Below, one piece after another: positions 28,101 to 35,182 of a DNA stretch of 64,000 bases. Below the pieces are notes generated by a model, which made no database searches, was not told the origin of the DNA, and saw only the letters and a program-made list of their open reading frames with translations. Both the position numbers and the translations under genes were made by a program. The stretch comes from Anatilimnocola aggregata (lineage in GTDB: Bacteria > Planctomycetota > Planctomycetia > Pirellulales > Pirellulaceae): contig NZ_CP036274.1 in the NCBI RefSeq assembly GCF_007747655.1, positions 620,001-684,000 on the forward strand, written 5' to 3'. Within the stretch, counting starts at the first letter, position 1. Each line of letters starts with the position of its first letter.

Positions 28101-28629
28101 CATCGGGCCCCCAACGCAATGTGTGGAGCAGATGGTGCGTATCTTCGGTGCCAAAGCCGGAGAGAATCACCTTCGACGAATCCGATTTGAGATCGCCGTT
28201 CGTATCGGCCAAGTAGAGAAGTTCCGTGCTATTCGCGACGTAGCAGCCACCCTTGTTGTCCGGAATCACTCCGGTAGGAATCAGAAGTCCATCGGCAAAG
28301 ACGTTGGTCTTGTCAGCTGTGCCGTCGCGATTGGTGTCTTCAATCACCAGAATCTTGTCGGTCGCTGTCTGCCCCGGCTTGATCTGGGGATAGACCTCGC
28401 TCGAAGCGATCCACAATCGGCCCTGAGCATCGAAGTTCATCTGAATCGGCTTGGCCAGCAGCGGGTCCGCGGCGTACAGACTTACTTCAAAACCTTCCGG
28501 CACCACGAACGTCTTACGTTCCTCTTCTGGATCGGTGCTCGGGATGTTCTTCAGGTCTCGCTGAGCGAACAATGTGCTGGCGACTGCCGTTGTGATGAGC
28601 AGGGCGAGTAGCTGGGTAAATCGTTTCAT
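25156..28629 (-). CDS. PVC-type secreted propeller/HEAT/cytochrome c protein
   Basis: A 1157-residue exported protein of a large planctomycete family. After a Sec signal (MKRFTQLLALLITTAVAS) comes a beta-propeller with FVVPEGFEVSLYAADPLL, repeated PDG-type turns and GAIYIADWYNPIIQHGE. Residues about 410-820 form HEAT-like helical repeats. A heme-binding motif CLKCH appears near residue 880, followed by GPDLVSIGA and a DxLLESLI region characteristic of PVC-type CxxCH domains. The C-terminal ~120 residues look like a carbohydrate-binding or beta-sandwich domain. These proteins are thought to work in periplasmic carbon oxidation, but their reactions are unproven. It is the last gene of a leftward set with an SGNH hydrolase and a sulfatase upstream. 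Confidence 0.9.
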   Translation of the reverse strand: MKRFTQLLALLITTAVASTLFAQRDLKNIPSTDPEEERKTFVVPEGFEVSLYAADPLLAKPIQMNFDAQGRLWIASSEVYPQIKPGQTATDKILVIEDTNRDGTADKTNVFADGLLIPTGVIPDNKGGCYVANSTELLYLADTNGDLKSDSSKVILSGFGTEDTHHLLHTLRWGPDGCLYMNQSIYIHSHIETPYGVKRLNGGGIWRFRPETLELEVLAYGFVNTWGHHIDRWGQSFATDGAYGEGINYVFPGSVFVSAPGAKRLMTGLNPGSPKHCGLEIIGGRHLPPEWDGSMITNDFRAHRVCRFTVTEDGSGYASKQETELIKTPHVAFRPIDVKMGPDGAIYIADWYNPIIQHGEVDFRDERRDHTHGRIWRVTAKGRPLLRTEIAADTSTEKLLDLLKQPEEWVRQHAKTILKNRHWSDLKQSTVPAAVDAWVAAIPATATNRDQQKLEALWVYEALDQPRPFVLGELTRSEDHRVRAAAVRTAVHWRKKIPAADFLEFAAAAADHEHPRVRLEAVRALAEIDNPRAAEAALVVLNRPMDRFLDFALWTTMRDLSASWLPALHEGKFNVSDVNQLTFALKAVDSPEVVAPLLKLIQQDKIPAERVEGVLAIVASLGGPKELGAVFEMVVGNDTSLHVAKRAALLDALRETSRLRKVQPSSDLTRLTKLFDASDSRLRAAAALAAGQWKLPGANDAVAVLAMSEDQPASVRQAAIEALGLAGGAENQLKLAALASKGRPIVDRQHALAALASADLQATAFGTVLLLNEGADGVDPAAVIQPLLARKGGAAALTSALANQNLSADVAKLVIRAARSAPQPSEELIASAQKAGGLDVAGWKLSPEFINEIVSLARDQGNPEKGEAIYRSTQLACLKCHAIGGAGGVVGPDLVSIGASAQPDYLLESLITPASKVKEGYHAKLVLEASGQVYTGLIVRDSKDQLILRTAEDKLVTLAKSDIEGIKDSRSLMPDGAVDTLTKTELADLLRFLSELGKVGGKYTVGQTRPVRRWQVLQHSPAANTKLNRTSFDAAATDDEAFTWNSAYSRVAGELPLEGLPTFKPHKQLPPTTFLRAQLDVSTPGKVALALDEVAGVQLWIDGKPQALKDKQLTVNLVTGIHNVTLAVDRNVQTSSLKLQVIDAADSAAKVQLVGGK

Positions 28630-28702
28630 TGGATATGGGAGTGTTGTGAGGAGGCTGAAGGATGCGGTCGCGGAACTTTGCTGGAAATGCCAGGTTCGGC
28701 CA

Positions 28703-30406
28703 TTACGGAGCGAGTTTGACCTCAAAGCGATGTGGCTGTGGCTGGCGGAGTTCCGCGATTTCTTTTTCTTTCTCGGCAATTAACGGATCGAATTGCGGAA
28801 TCTCGACCGCATTGTTCCCCTGCTCATGCTTACGGAAGAGGAAGAGATAGGTTTCGTTTTGGGGGCGATGGCGATTAAAGAAGAGCGTGTTCTTCTCGTT
28901 GATTTTGCGTTGCAGTTCGACACTCCGCTGGAGCGTCAGCGGCACGGCGAAACGCTCGTTCCAAGCATTGGGCGCTTGCTGCGGTTCGCCATCGATGAAC
29001 AAGTGATAACCGGCCCCAGTCAGGCCCTGCAGGTGCAGCATGCGGTTGGCATTCAGTGGCGCGGGGAGTGGCAAATCAATCCCTCGCCAGATGGCGGAGA
29101 ACGAAACACCACTCGCATCGACCTTCAAATCCGTAACTTGAGCGCCCACGGCGTCGAGCGAATTCTGTTTCAAGTCAATCGCTACATTCCAATCAGCCTT
29201 CGGGACGCCCAGTTGTGGCAATAACTCGCGAGCCAGCAGATACTCGCCCGCTGGTGTGAGATGCACGCCGTTTTCCGAGACGACCTTGGCGCCGATTTCG
29301 CCCGAAGGAACAGAGTTATAAAGGTCGACGAAGGCATGCTCGCGAGCTTTCGCCGTTTCGGCAATCACATCGCGATAGAGCTTCAAGCTCGCGTTGTATT
29401 CCTTCTGATCGGGGAGCGGATAACCGAGCGACTCATGTTGCCGCGGACTAAGTAACAAAAGTCGCGCGCCAGTCGCTTCGAGCGAATCGAGCAGTTTATT
29501 CAGGCCGTCGCGAAAGCCATCAATGCCGCTTTCGCCTTCGTAGGCTTCGTTTTCGCCGTAGCAGACAATGATGACCGTTGGATTGCAGAGGTTCACATCG
29601 CTAAGCAATCGTTTGAATCCATCGGCACGCGTGCCGAACACCGCTCGGGCGTCACCCCAAACGGTGTCACCGCTCCAGCCCAGGTTACGGAACGTGATGT
29701 TCTTATCGGGCAGCCCCGCTGTAATCATCGTTTCGAGATAGTTGTACTTCTGCATCCGTTCGATGAAGGCACTGCCGAGAAAGACCACGCGGTCGCCGTC
29801 GCGAAAATCGAAAAAGCCCTTCTCGGTCGCGCGCGGCTTGCTCGTCACAACTGCGGCTTGGGGCGTTTTCACTTCACCAGCTTTGCCCCACGGCGCGAGC
29901 TTGCCATATTCGCCCAGCACGACGGCGCTGGTCCAGTTGCGGTCGTCAAATTCCAAGCGGGCCCAATTGCCGAACTGCTTCGCGGTGAATTTCCACTCGG
30001 CATCGGTGACAAATTCAATCGCAGGCTTGTTGTCTTTTTGCTGAATAGCGACCTTGGCAACAAGTCCTGCCGGATCGGTGCCGTCGTTGGTGGCCATCAC
30101 GGCCAGGACGTTGCGTCCCGGAATTAACAGCGGACCAAGGTCGTAGCGCGTGCGCGTCTGCCAGACCGCGCCCGAACCAACATTGTGGCCATTGAGAAAC
30201 AACTCGTAGCGATTGTCGACAGTGATTTCGACGGTGCCGGACCGCGGCGCATCGACATCGAAGCCACGGCGGAAATAAATATTTCCCGCTGGTGCTTTAA
30301 CGTTGGCGTCCTTCTCCGACCAGATCCAACTGGGCTCAGCGGCGGGGGCGAGCGAGGCGAAGGCGAGCACGAGGGAACTCAAGACGTGCGCAGAAAGGAG
30401 TTTCAT
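28703..30406 (-). CDS. SGNH/GDSL hydrolase with N-terminal galactose-binding-like domain
   Basis: A 567-residue secreted protein with a Sec signal ending at AAEPSW. Residues about 25-180 form a galactose-binding-like jelly roll, with WIWSEKDANVKAPAGNIYFR and ITVDNRYELFLNGHNV, as seen in the N-terminal part of glycoside hydrolases. The catalytic SGNH domain spans about 200-390: VVFLGSAFIERMQ (block I, where the usual GDS is GSA, so the serine is shifted), NLGWSGDTVWG (block II, Gly), IIVCYGENEAYEG (block III, Asn) and ENGVHLTPAGEYLLA (block V, His). It probably removes an ester from a polysaccharide. Its upstream neighbour on the same strand is a sulfatase. Confidence 0.85.
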   Translation of the reverse strand: MKLLSAHVLSSLVLAFASLAPAAEPSWIWSEKDANVKAPAGNIYFRRGFDVDAPRSGTVEITVDNRYELFLNGHNVGSGAVWQTRTRYDLGPLLIPGRNVLAVMATNDGTDPAGLVAKVAIQQKDNKPAIEFVTDAEWKFTAKQFGNWARLEFDDRNWTSAVVLGEYGKLAPWGKAGEVKTPQAAVVTSKPRATEKGFFDFRDGDRVVFLGSAFIERMQKYNYLETMITAGLPDKNITFRNLGWSGDTVWGDARAVFGTRADGFKRLLSDVNLCNPTVIIVCYGENEAYEGESGIDGFRDGLNKLLDSLEATGARLLLLSPRQHESLGYPLPDQKEYNASLKLYRDVIAETAKAREHAFVDLYNSVPSGEIGAKVVSENGVHLTPAGEYLLARELLPQLGVPKADWNVAIDLKQNSLDAVGAQVTDLKVDASGVSFSAIWRGIDLPLPAPLNANRMLHLQGLTGAGYHLFIDGEPQQAPNAWNERFAVPLTLQRSVELQRKINEKNTLFFNRHRPQNETYLFLFRKHEQGNNAVEIPQFDPLIAEKEKEIAELRQPQPHRFEVKLAP

Positions 30407-30499
30407 AAGTCGACGGAATAGCAAGCGGGTTATGGTAAGGCCAGCGGAATTCGAAGCTTCCTGGCTGGCGCTGCAGGTTTGCTGCGGAAGCCGTTCATT

Positions 30500-32317
30500 C
30501 TATTCCAAACGGCGGATGGTCGTGTAATAAGCACCCCGACTTCCACCATCGGCTTGTGTCAGCCAGGTCTGCAGCATGGCGTGCGGGGTGGGCTTCAGGT
30601 CGAGTTCGATGGTGAAGCTTTTGGCTCCGGCTGGAATTTTGGCAGACCCTTCCACATCGCCAATTTTCACTTTGGCATCTCCGGCGGGAATCTCGTGTTC
30701 GGTTCCTTCCGGACGCATCCGCAGGATGAATTGATATTTCCCCGCGCGCGCCACGCTTACAGCCCAGAGACCATTCACGAGTGGATTGCCGGCGACACCA
30801 CCTTGGCCGCTTTGGTTCCAAGGAGTGGCCGGGCTGCCCGGATGCCAGTCGTGGCAGCAAAGTTCCTGCGACGGAGCAGCTTCAGCTCCTAAAGGAATGT
30901 CGCTGTACTCGCCAAAGCGGGGCGAGACATGTTTCCACCAGCGCTCGTATTCGCCGCGCAGTTGGGCCACGACCGGCGCATGATCCGCAGCGATATCTGC
31001 CTTCTGCGCAGGATCCGCAACGATGTCGTATAGCTCTTGGCCATCGACCAGTCGATGCTGCTGGGTCAGCACCGCGCACTTGCGCCACATCTCGGGATGT
31101 TCCACTCGCTGCGAATGGACGACGAGGGTGCGCGGTTGCCAGGGCTTCGCATTTTCGCCCGCCAACAATGGGGCGAGCGAACGGCCATCGAGTTGCTCGC
31201 TGGCGAGTGTTCGCTGGGCGGGGAACTGGCAAATGTCTCGCAGCGTGGGGAGTAAATCGAAATGGGCGGTGAGTTCGCTAACTTCTGATCCCGGCTTGAG
31301 CGATTTCAGAAACGGCGCGCGAATGAAACAAGGGACGCGATGACCGCCGTCATACTGCGAGCCCTTTTGCGCTCGCATGCCAGCTGCAAAGCCGTTCCAC
31401 TGGCCATCGTTCTGTGGGGCAACTTTCTTCTTGGCGTTCTTGCCGCCACCCATTCGACCGCCGCCCACACCGGCAGCCGTGCCATTGTCGGTCATGTAGA
31501 TGACCACGGTGTTCTCACTCAACTTCCACTCGTCGAGCTTCTTCAGCAACGAGCCGATGTTTTCATCGATGTTCTCGATCATGCCGTAGAAGTTGGCCAT
31601 CGGCTGCGGCACTCCGCGCTCGACATAAGGCTTCGAGTATTTCGGGTCAACGTTGTACGGCCCGTGCGGGGCATTCGTGGCGATGTAACAAAAGAAGGGA
31701 TTGTTTTTGTTCTTCTCGATAAATGCCGACGCGTTATGGAACCACACATCGGTGCAATAGCCGGTCTGCTTCTCCGGCGTGCCGTTGCGCGAAAACGTGT
31801 CGTCGAAGTAGTCGTTCCCCCAGGCATCGGGCGATTGACCAACCCCGCCGCCACCGCTGAAGAGGGCTTCGTGAAAGCCGCGATCATGCGGCCGATAGGG
31901 CCAGTTATCGCCCAAGTGCCATTTGCCGAAGTGGCCCGTGCGATAGCCAGCCTCCGCAAAATACTGCGGCAGGATCTTTTCGTCCTGACGCAAGATCGAT
32001 CGCCCCATGATCGTGTGCCACACACCGACTCGACAGCTGTACTTGCCGGTCATCAGCGCGGAACGTGTTTCGGCACATGTGGGATCGACATGAAAATTCG
32101 TCAACCGCACGCTCTGCTTGGCCAGCGTGTCCAAATGGGGCGTGCGAATCATCGTGTTGCCATGCACGCCTAAATCGCCATAGCCTTGATCGTCCGTAAT
32201 GATCAGCACGACGTTCGGCGCGCGACCAGCCGCAGCACCCTCTGCCAAAAACGCCGGGCAAGCCACGGCGCCAATCGCCGCAGCCAGAAGTACGAGTGAG
32301 GTTAAAGTGTGAGACAT
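30500..32317 (-). CDS. Sulfatase with a non-canonical formylglycine motif
   Basis: A 605-residue secreted member of the alkaline-phosphatase-like sulfatase family, with a signal peptide and then NVVLIITDDQGYGDLGVHG, the first metal-binding block. The residue normally converted to formylglycine would be Cys81 in PTCAETRSALMTGKY. The canonical recognition motif is C-x-P-x-R; here Glu replaces Pro, so maturation may be altered or the enzyme may not be an active sulfatase. Other blocks (GHFGKWHLGD, YMTDNGTA) are intact. The C-terminal ~130 residues form an extra beta-rich domain. ATG at 32323 or 32317 may be used. It is the first of three leftward secreted genes. Confidence 0.88.
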   Translation of the reverse strand: MSHTLTSLVLLAAAIGAVACPAFLAEGAAAGRAPNVVLIITDDQGYGDLGVHGNTMIRTPHLDTLAKQSVRLTNFHVDPTCAETRSALMTGKYSCRVGVWHTIMGRSILRQDEKILPQYFAEAGYRTGHFGKWHLGDNWPYRPHDRGFHEALFSGGGGVGQSPDAWGNDYFDDTFSRNGTPEKQTGYCTDVWFHNASAFIEKNKNNPFFCYIATNAPHGPYNVDPKYSKPYVERGVPQPMANFYGMIENIDENIGSLLKKLDEWKLSENTVVIYMTDNGTAAGVGGGRMGGGKNAKKKVAPQNDGQWNGFAAGMRAQKGSQYDGGHRVPCFIRAPFLKSLKPGSEVSELTAHFDLLPTLRDICQFPAQRTLASEQLDGRSLAPLLAGENAKPWQPRTLVVHSQRVEHPEMWRKCAVLTQQHRLVDGQELYDIVADPAQKADIAADHAPVVAQLRGEYERWWKHVSPRFGEYSDIPLGAEAAPSQELCCHDWHPGSPATPWNQSGQGGVAGNPLVNGLWAVSVARAGKYQFILRMRPEGTEHEIPAGDAKVKIGDVEGSAKIPAGAKSFTIELDLKPTPHAMLQTWLTQADGGSRGAYYTTIRRLE

Positions 32318-32530
32318 ACGCATAAAATGTCCGCCGCCAGGAAGAGGCTCGATTGAAACTGCCACGATCTCAGCAGTGAAAAGTGAAACCGGGAGGGCCC
32401 GAGTTTTGGCCCCGGATTTCTTCAAGCGTAACAAATCGCTCGCCAGTTTCCCATTCCGAGCGCACGGACGACTCGGCGAGCAGGCCGCTGAACTTGGCGA
32501 CTTTACGGGCAACTTCGATTACCACCTTCG

Positions 32531-32737
32531 CTATTCCTGGGACGACGCCTCATCTGCAAGTACTTTGCGAATAGGAATATCTTTCAGCTCTGGACCTAAC
32601 AGCCAGCAGTCGAGATGCGATGGAATGGATTCGTACTCCAGTTTAAGGATTTGGCGGTTGGACTCCGTTGGATCATGAAGGAACTGTTGGAATGCTTGGC
32701 GACGCATGTCGCTGCTAGTTGGCAATCCATTGAGCAT
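32531..32737 (-). CDS. Small unrecognised accessory protein
   Basis: A 68-residue ORF beginning MLNGLPTSSDMRRQAFQQFL and ending with ELKDIPIRKVLADEASSQE. It lies 36 bp downstream of another small ORF on the same strand in an AT-richer pocket. No domain is recognisable; it could be the end of a broken gene, but the frame is intact. The pocket as a whole resembles a toxin/immunity or other accessory cassette, which I cannot confirm. Confidence 0.4.
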   Translation of the reverse strand: MLNGLPTSSDMRRQAFQQFLHDPTESNRQILKLEYESIPSHLDCWLLGPELKDIPIRKVLADEASSQE

Positions 32738-32773
32738 CCGCTGAATGTCCTTGACTTCCTTAAGAAATTCTAT

Positions 32774-33073
32774 CTATTCTACAATCGGCATCACGTCACT
32801 AATATTGAATCCGATCAAATCCGGTATGGAAATCCTCGCCAAATCTGGTACTCGTGTGCAAATCTGTCCAGAATCAATCGCAGCTATTAGTTGAGCTTCA
32901 ATCAGAAAGTCGTTGTCAAGCTGAAACCTCCCATCTTGCAAAATTTTTAGCTCGGTCAATTTAAAGCTGCTAAATCTCCGCATGAATACACGATATGGCA
33001 CAAACTCTACCAATCCCTGGTCCGTCTGCACAAATACTCGATTCGACTGGCTACTTGATCTTTTTTCCATCAA
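32774..33073 (-). CDS. Unrecognised accessory protein, 99 residues
   Basis: The ORF starts MMEKRSSSQSNRVFVQTDQG and continues with a mostly beta-strand pattern and an ISIPDLIGFNISDV tail. Its start overlaps the end of the preceding fragment by 23 bp in another frame, an arrangement common between toxin tails and immunity genes and in other coupled pairs. Composition is AT-richer than the core genes, pointing to acquisition. No function is assignable. Confidence 0.5.
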   Translation of the reverse strand: MMEKRSSSQSNRVFVQTDQGLVEFVPYRVFMRRFSSFKLTELKILQDGRFQLDNDFLIEAQLIAAIDSGQICTRVPDLARISIPDLIGFNISDVMPIVE

Positions 33074-33187
33074 TTACCGCCTTAAGAATCGCATCAAATG
33101 GAATTTCGTTTGTAGCAAGACCATGCACTTGCTGCTCTATATACCGCGCCTTCTTCCCCATTTCTTTCATAAGTGCCTTATCTCTAA
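33051..33187 (-). pseudogene. C-terminal remnant cut by an IS5-type element
   Basis: On the minus strand, frame continuing out of the insertion sequence encodes a tail of about 45 residues: LRDKALMKEMGKKARYIEQQ, then VHGLATNEIPFDAILKAVID and a lysine-rich end. Joining across the insertion, and removing one copy of the CTAA duplication, gives a stop within about 20 bases upstream, so any longer parent gene is degraded or the true gene is a 39-residue ORF starting at an internal ATG. The next small gene overlaps its end. Confidence 0.45.
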
Positions 33188-34113
33188 GAGGCTGTCTGAA
33201 AATCAAGCTTTTGCCTTCCTTTTGCCTGCTCTGCGGAGCATGAGTCGGATCATGCTGACGTAGATCATGGCTTCGCTGGTCTCTGGCAATTCTTCGTAGT
33301 CGCGGCTGTGGCGGCGATATTGGCTCAGCCAGGCGAACGTGCGTCCGACGATCCAGTGTTTGGGGAGAAGTTGAAAGCCCGCCGTGGCGGTTCGCTTGAC
33401 GATTTCCAAGTTCCAACGGACCGAGTCCCAAAACCAGTCGACCAACTGGCCGGCGTAGCCACCGTCGGCGAACACGGTTCGCAAGCGAGGGAGTGTGCAT
33501 TTCATTTGCTCGATCAGCAGCTTCGCGCCGTCGCGATCTTGAATGTCGGCTGGATGCACGAGAGCGGTAAGCACCAAACCCTGCGTGTCGACCATCAAAT
33601 GCCGCTTGCGACCGCAGATCTTCTTGCCAGCATCATAGCCGCGAGGCCCTTTTTTGCGGTCGTTTTCGCCGACTGGCTATCCATGATGCCGACCGAAGGC
33701 TCGGCCTTGCGACCCTGCGATTTTCGCTCCAGGCGACGCAATGCATCGTTCACCCGCTGCCAGGTGCCATCGATGCGCCAGAGGCGAAAGTAGTGATAGA
33801 ACGATTGCCACTTGCCAAATTCCTTCGGTAAAGCTCGCCACTGACAACCTTCTTTGTTCACGTAGAAGATGCCGTCCAGGATTCGCCGCCAACCGATCTC
33901 CAGCTTGCGGCCGCGCGGCTTTGGAGCTGGCAGCAACCGCTCAATCACCTGCCATTCCGCATCACTCAATTCACTCGGATAGACGGCTTCCATGCCTCGC
34001 GCTCCTCCATAAAACTGTTCAAGATCAATCCGTATCATTCCTCTCCAACAACTGAACTGGCCATAGAATAACCTCTCACGCTATGCTACGAAAATAGCAT
34101 TTTCAGACAGCCG
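33188..34113 (-). mobile_element. IS5-type insertion sequence, about 926 bp
   Basis: Terminal inverted repeats GGCTGTCTGAAAAT at 33190-33203 and its reverse complement at 34099-34112 bound the element. CTAA flanks it on both sides (33184-33187 and 34114-34117), consistent with a 4-bp target duplication as in IS427-like IS5 elements. It carries a transposase in two overlapping frames joined by a -1 slippery site. It interrupts an AT-rich accessory pocket next to the ROK kinase gene. Confidence 0.88.
33203..33993 (-). CDS. IS5-family transposase made by -1 frameshifting
   Basis: The first frame starts at ATG 33993 (MEAVYPSELSDAEWQVIERL) and carries the N-terminal DUF4096-like part with RGRKLEIGWRRILDGIFYV and the first catalytic Asp in GIMDSQSAKT. 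The second frame holds LVLTALVHPADIQDRDGA, the second Asp in TVFADGGYAG and the Glu region in SRDYEELPETSEAMIYV. They are joined at the heptamer AAAAAAG (plus-strand 33649-33655), a textbook X XXY YYZ slip site, after which frame -1 reads GPRGYDAGKK, the conserved continuation of IS5 transposases. The gene therefore looks functional, not broken. Confidence 0.9.
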
Positions 34114-34168
34114 CTAAGGAGCAGAATCAATCAGCGGCCTGTTCGCCGGGATTGATTGGTAGCTCGGT

Positions 34169-34879
34169 TCAGCCACTAATGCGGAAGCGCTCGGGATAGA
34201 TCGAGAGACCACGTTCGATGGAAACGTTAGTATCTTCCCACATCCGCACGCCGCCAAAGTAAGCGTTGTGATTGCCGCCACGGCGACAGCCTTCGGGCAT
34301 CTCTTCGATCTTCTTGGCATTGCCGCCACCCAGCATGACGTAGTCGGCGAGAAACGCCTGCTTCCAAATCGAAGCCGCTTCGGCCACTGCTCGCCGCCAG
34401 CGCTTGGCACCGTTGAGTTCCAGTCCTTTGCGGCAGAGAAGTTCGTTGAACGTTTCGCCGCCGGTAAATTTCAAGTGGCCGAGCGCGAGAGGAATGACTT
34501 TGCCGTCGCTCACGAACGACGTTCCCAGATTCGTGCCAAAGCCCAGATAGAGCATGCGGCCGCCATCGTAACTGCCGAGGGCCTGCATACAGGCATCGTT
34601 CATCAGTCGCGTGGGGCAACCGAAGGCGCTGGCGTAGTCGAAGCCGACCCAACCTTTTCCCAGTGCCCAGGGGTCGTTGGCGGGATGACCGTTAATCACT
34701 TCGCCGGGATAACCAATCGAGACGCGCTCGAATTTCCACTCTTTGGTCAGTTCGCGGACCTTCTCGACCATCGCTGCAGGAGTGAGGTCTTTGCCGGACG
34801 GGATTTTTTGCTTGTCCCCTTCGCCAGTCGTCCAGACTTTGACGTTTGTACCACCGATATCCAACACCAGAATATTCAT
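34169..34879 (-). CDS. ROK-family sugar kinase, polyphosphate glucokinase-like
   Basis: A 236-residue kinase of the ROK/ASKHA fold. ATG at 34879 gives MNILVLDIGGTNVKVW, the phosphate-1 motif. LYLGFGTNLGTSFV is the phosphate-2 loop, and VMLGGGNAKKIEEMP the adenosine loop. A cysteine-rich ROK zinc signature is absent, as in short polyphosphate/ATP glucokinases, to which length and the GGTNVK motif also point. It probably phosphorylates glucose or a related sugar in the cytoplasm. It is a single gene beside an IS5-type element. Confidence 0.85.
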   Translation of the reverse strand: MNILVLDIGGTNVKVWTTGEGDKQKIPSGKDLTPAAMVEKVRELTKEWKFERVSIGYPGEVINGHPANDPWALGKGWVGFDYASAFGCPTRLMNDACMQALGSYDGGRMLYLGFGTNLGTSFVSDGKVIPLALGHLKFTGGETFNELLCRKGLELNGAKRWRRAVAEAASIWKQAFLADYVMLGGGNAKKIEEMPEGCRRGGNHNAYFGGVRMWEDTNVSIERGLSIYPERFRISG

Positions 34880-35182
34880 GGGAGCGATCCTCTGCAGAAG
34901 AGTGAGGTCGGAAACGGCGGACGAACGAATGACCATTCAGCAATATCGCGAGCACCTTCAGCGAAAGCAAACCTCGTGCCGCGAAAGTGCAGTAGAGTGA
35001 ACCGAGGAGCGCAAATGCTCAGCCATTGCGGGAGCTTGGGCCTTGAAATAGCATGGCTTACGTATTGATTCGCTGTCGAAATACCGGCAGCGGCCAAACT
35101 CGCCGCGGGCGACGCAGCGGGGCCAATGGTAGACGACTAGCCAGGCAAGTGCCGAGCGGGTCGCATGTTTCGGGTGTTGTGA

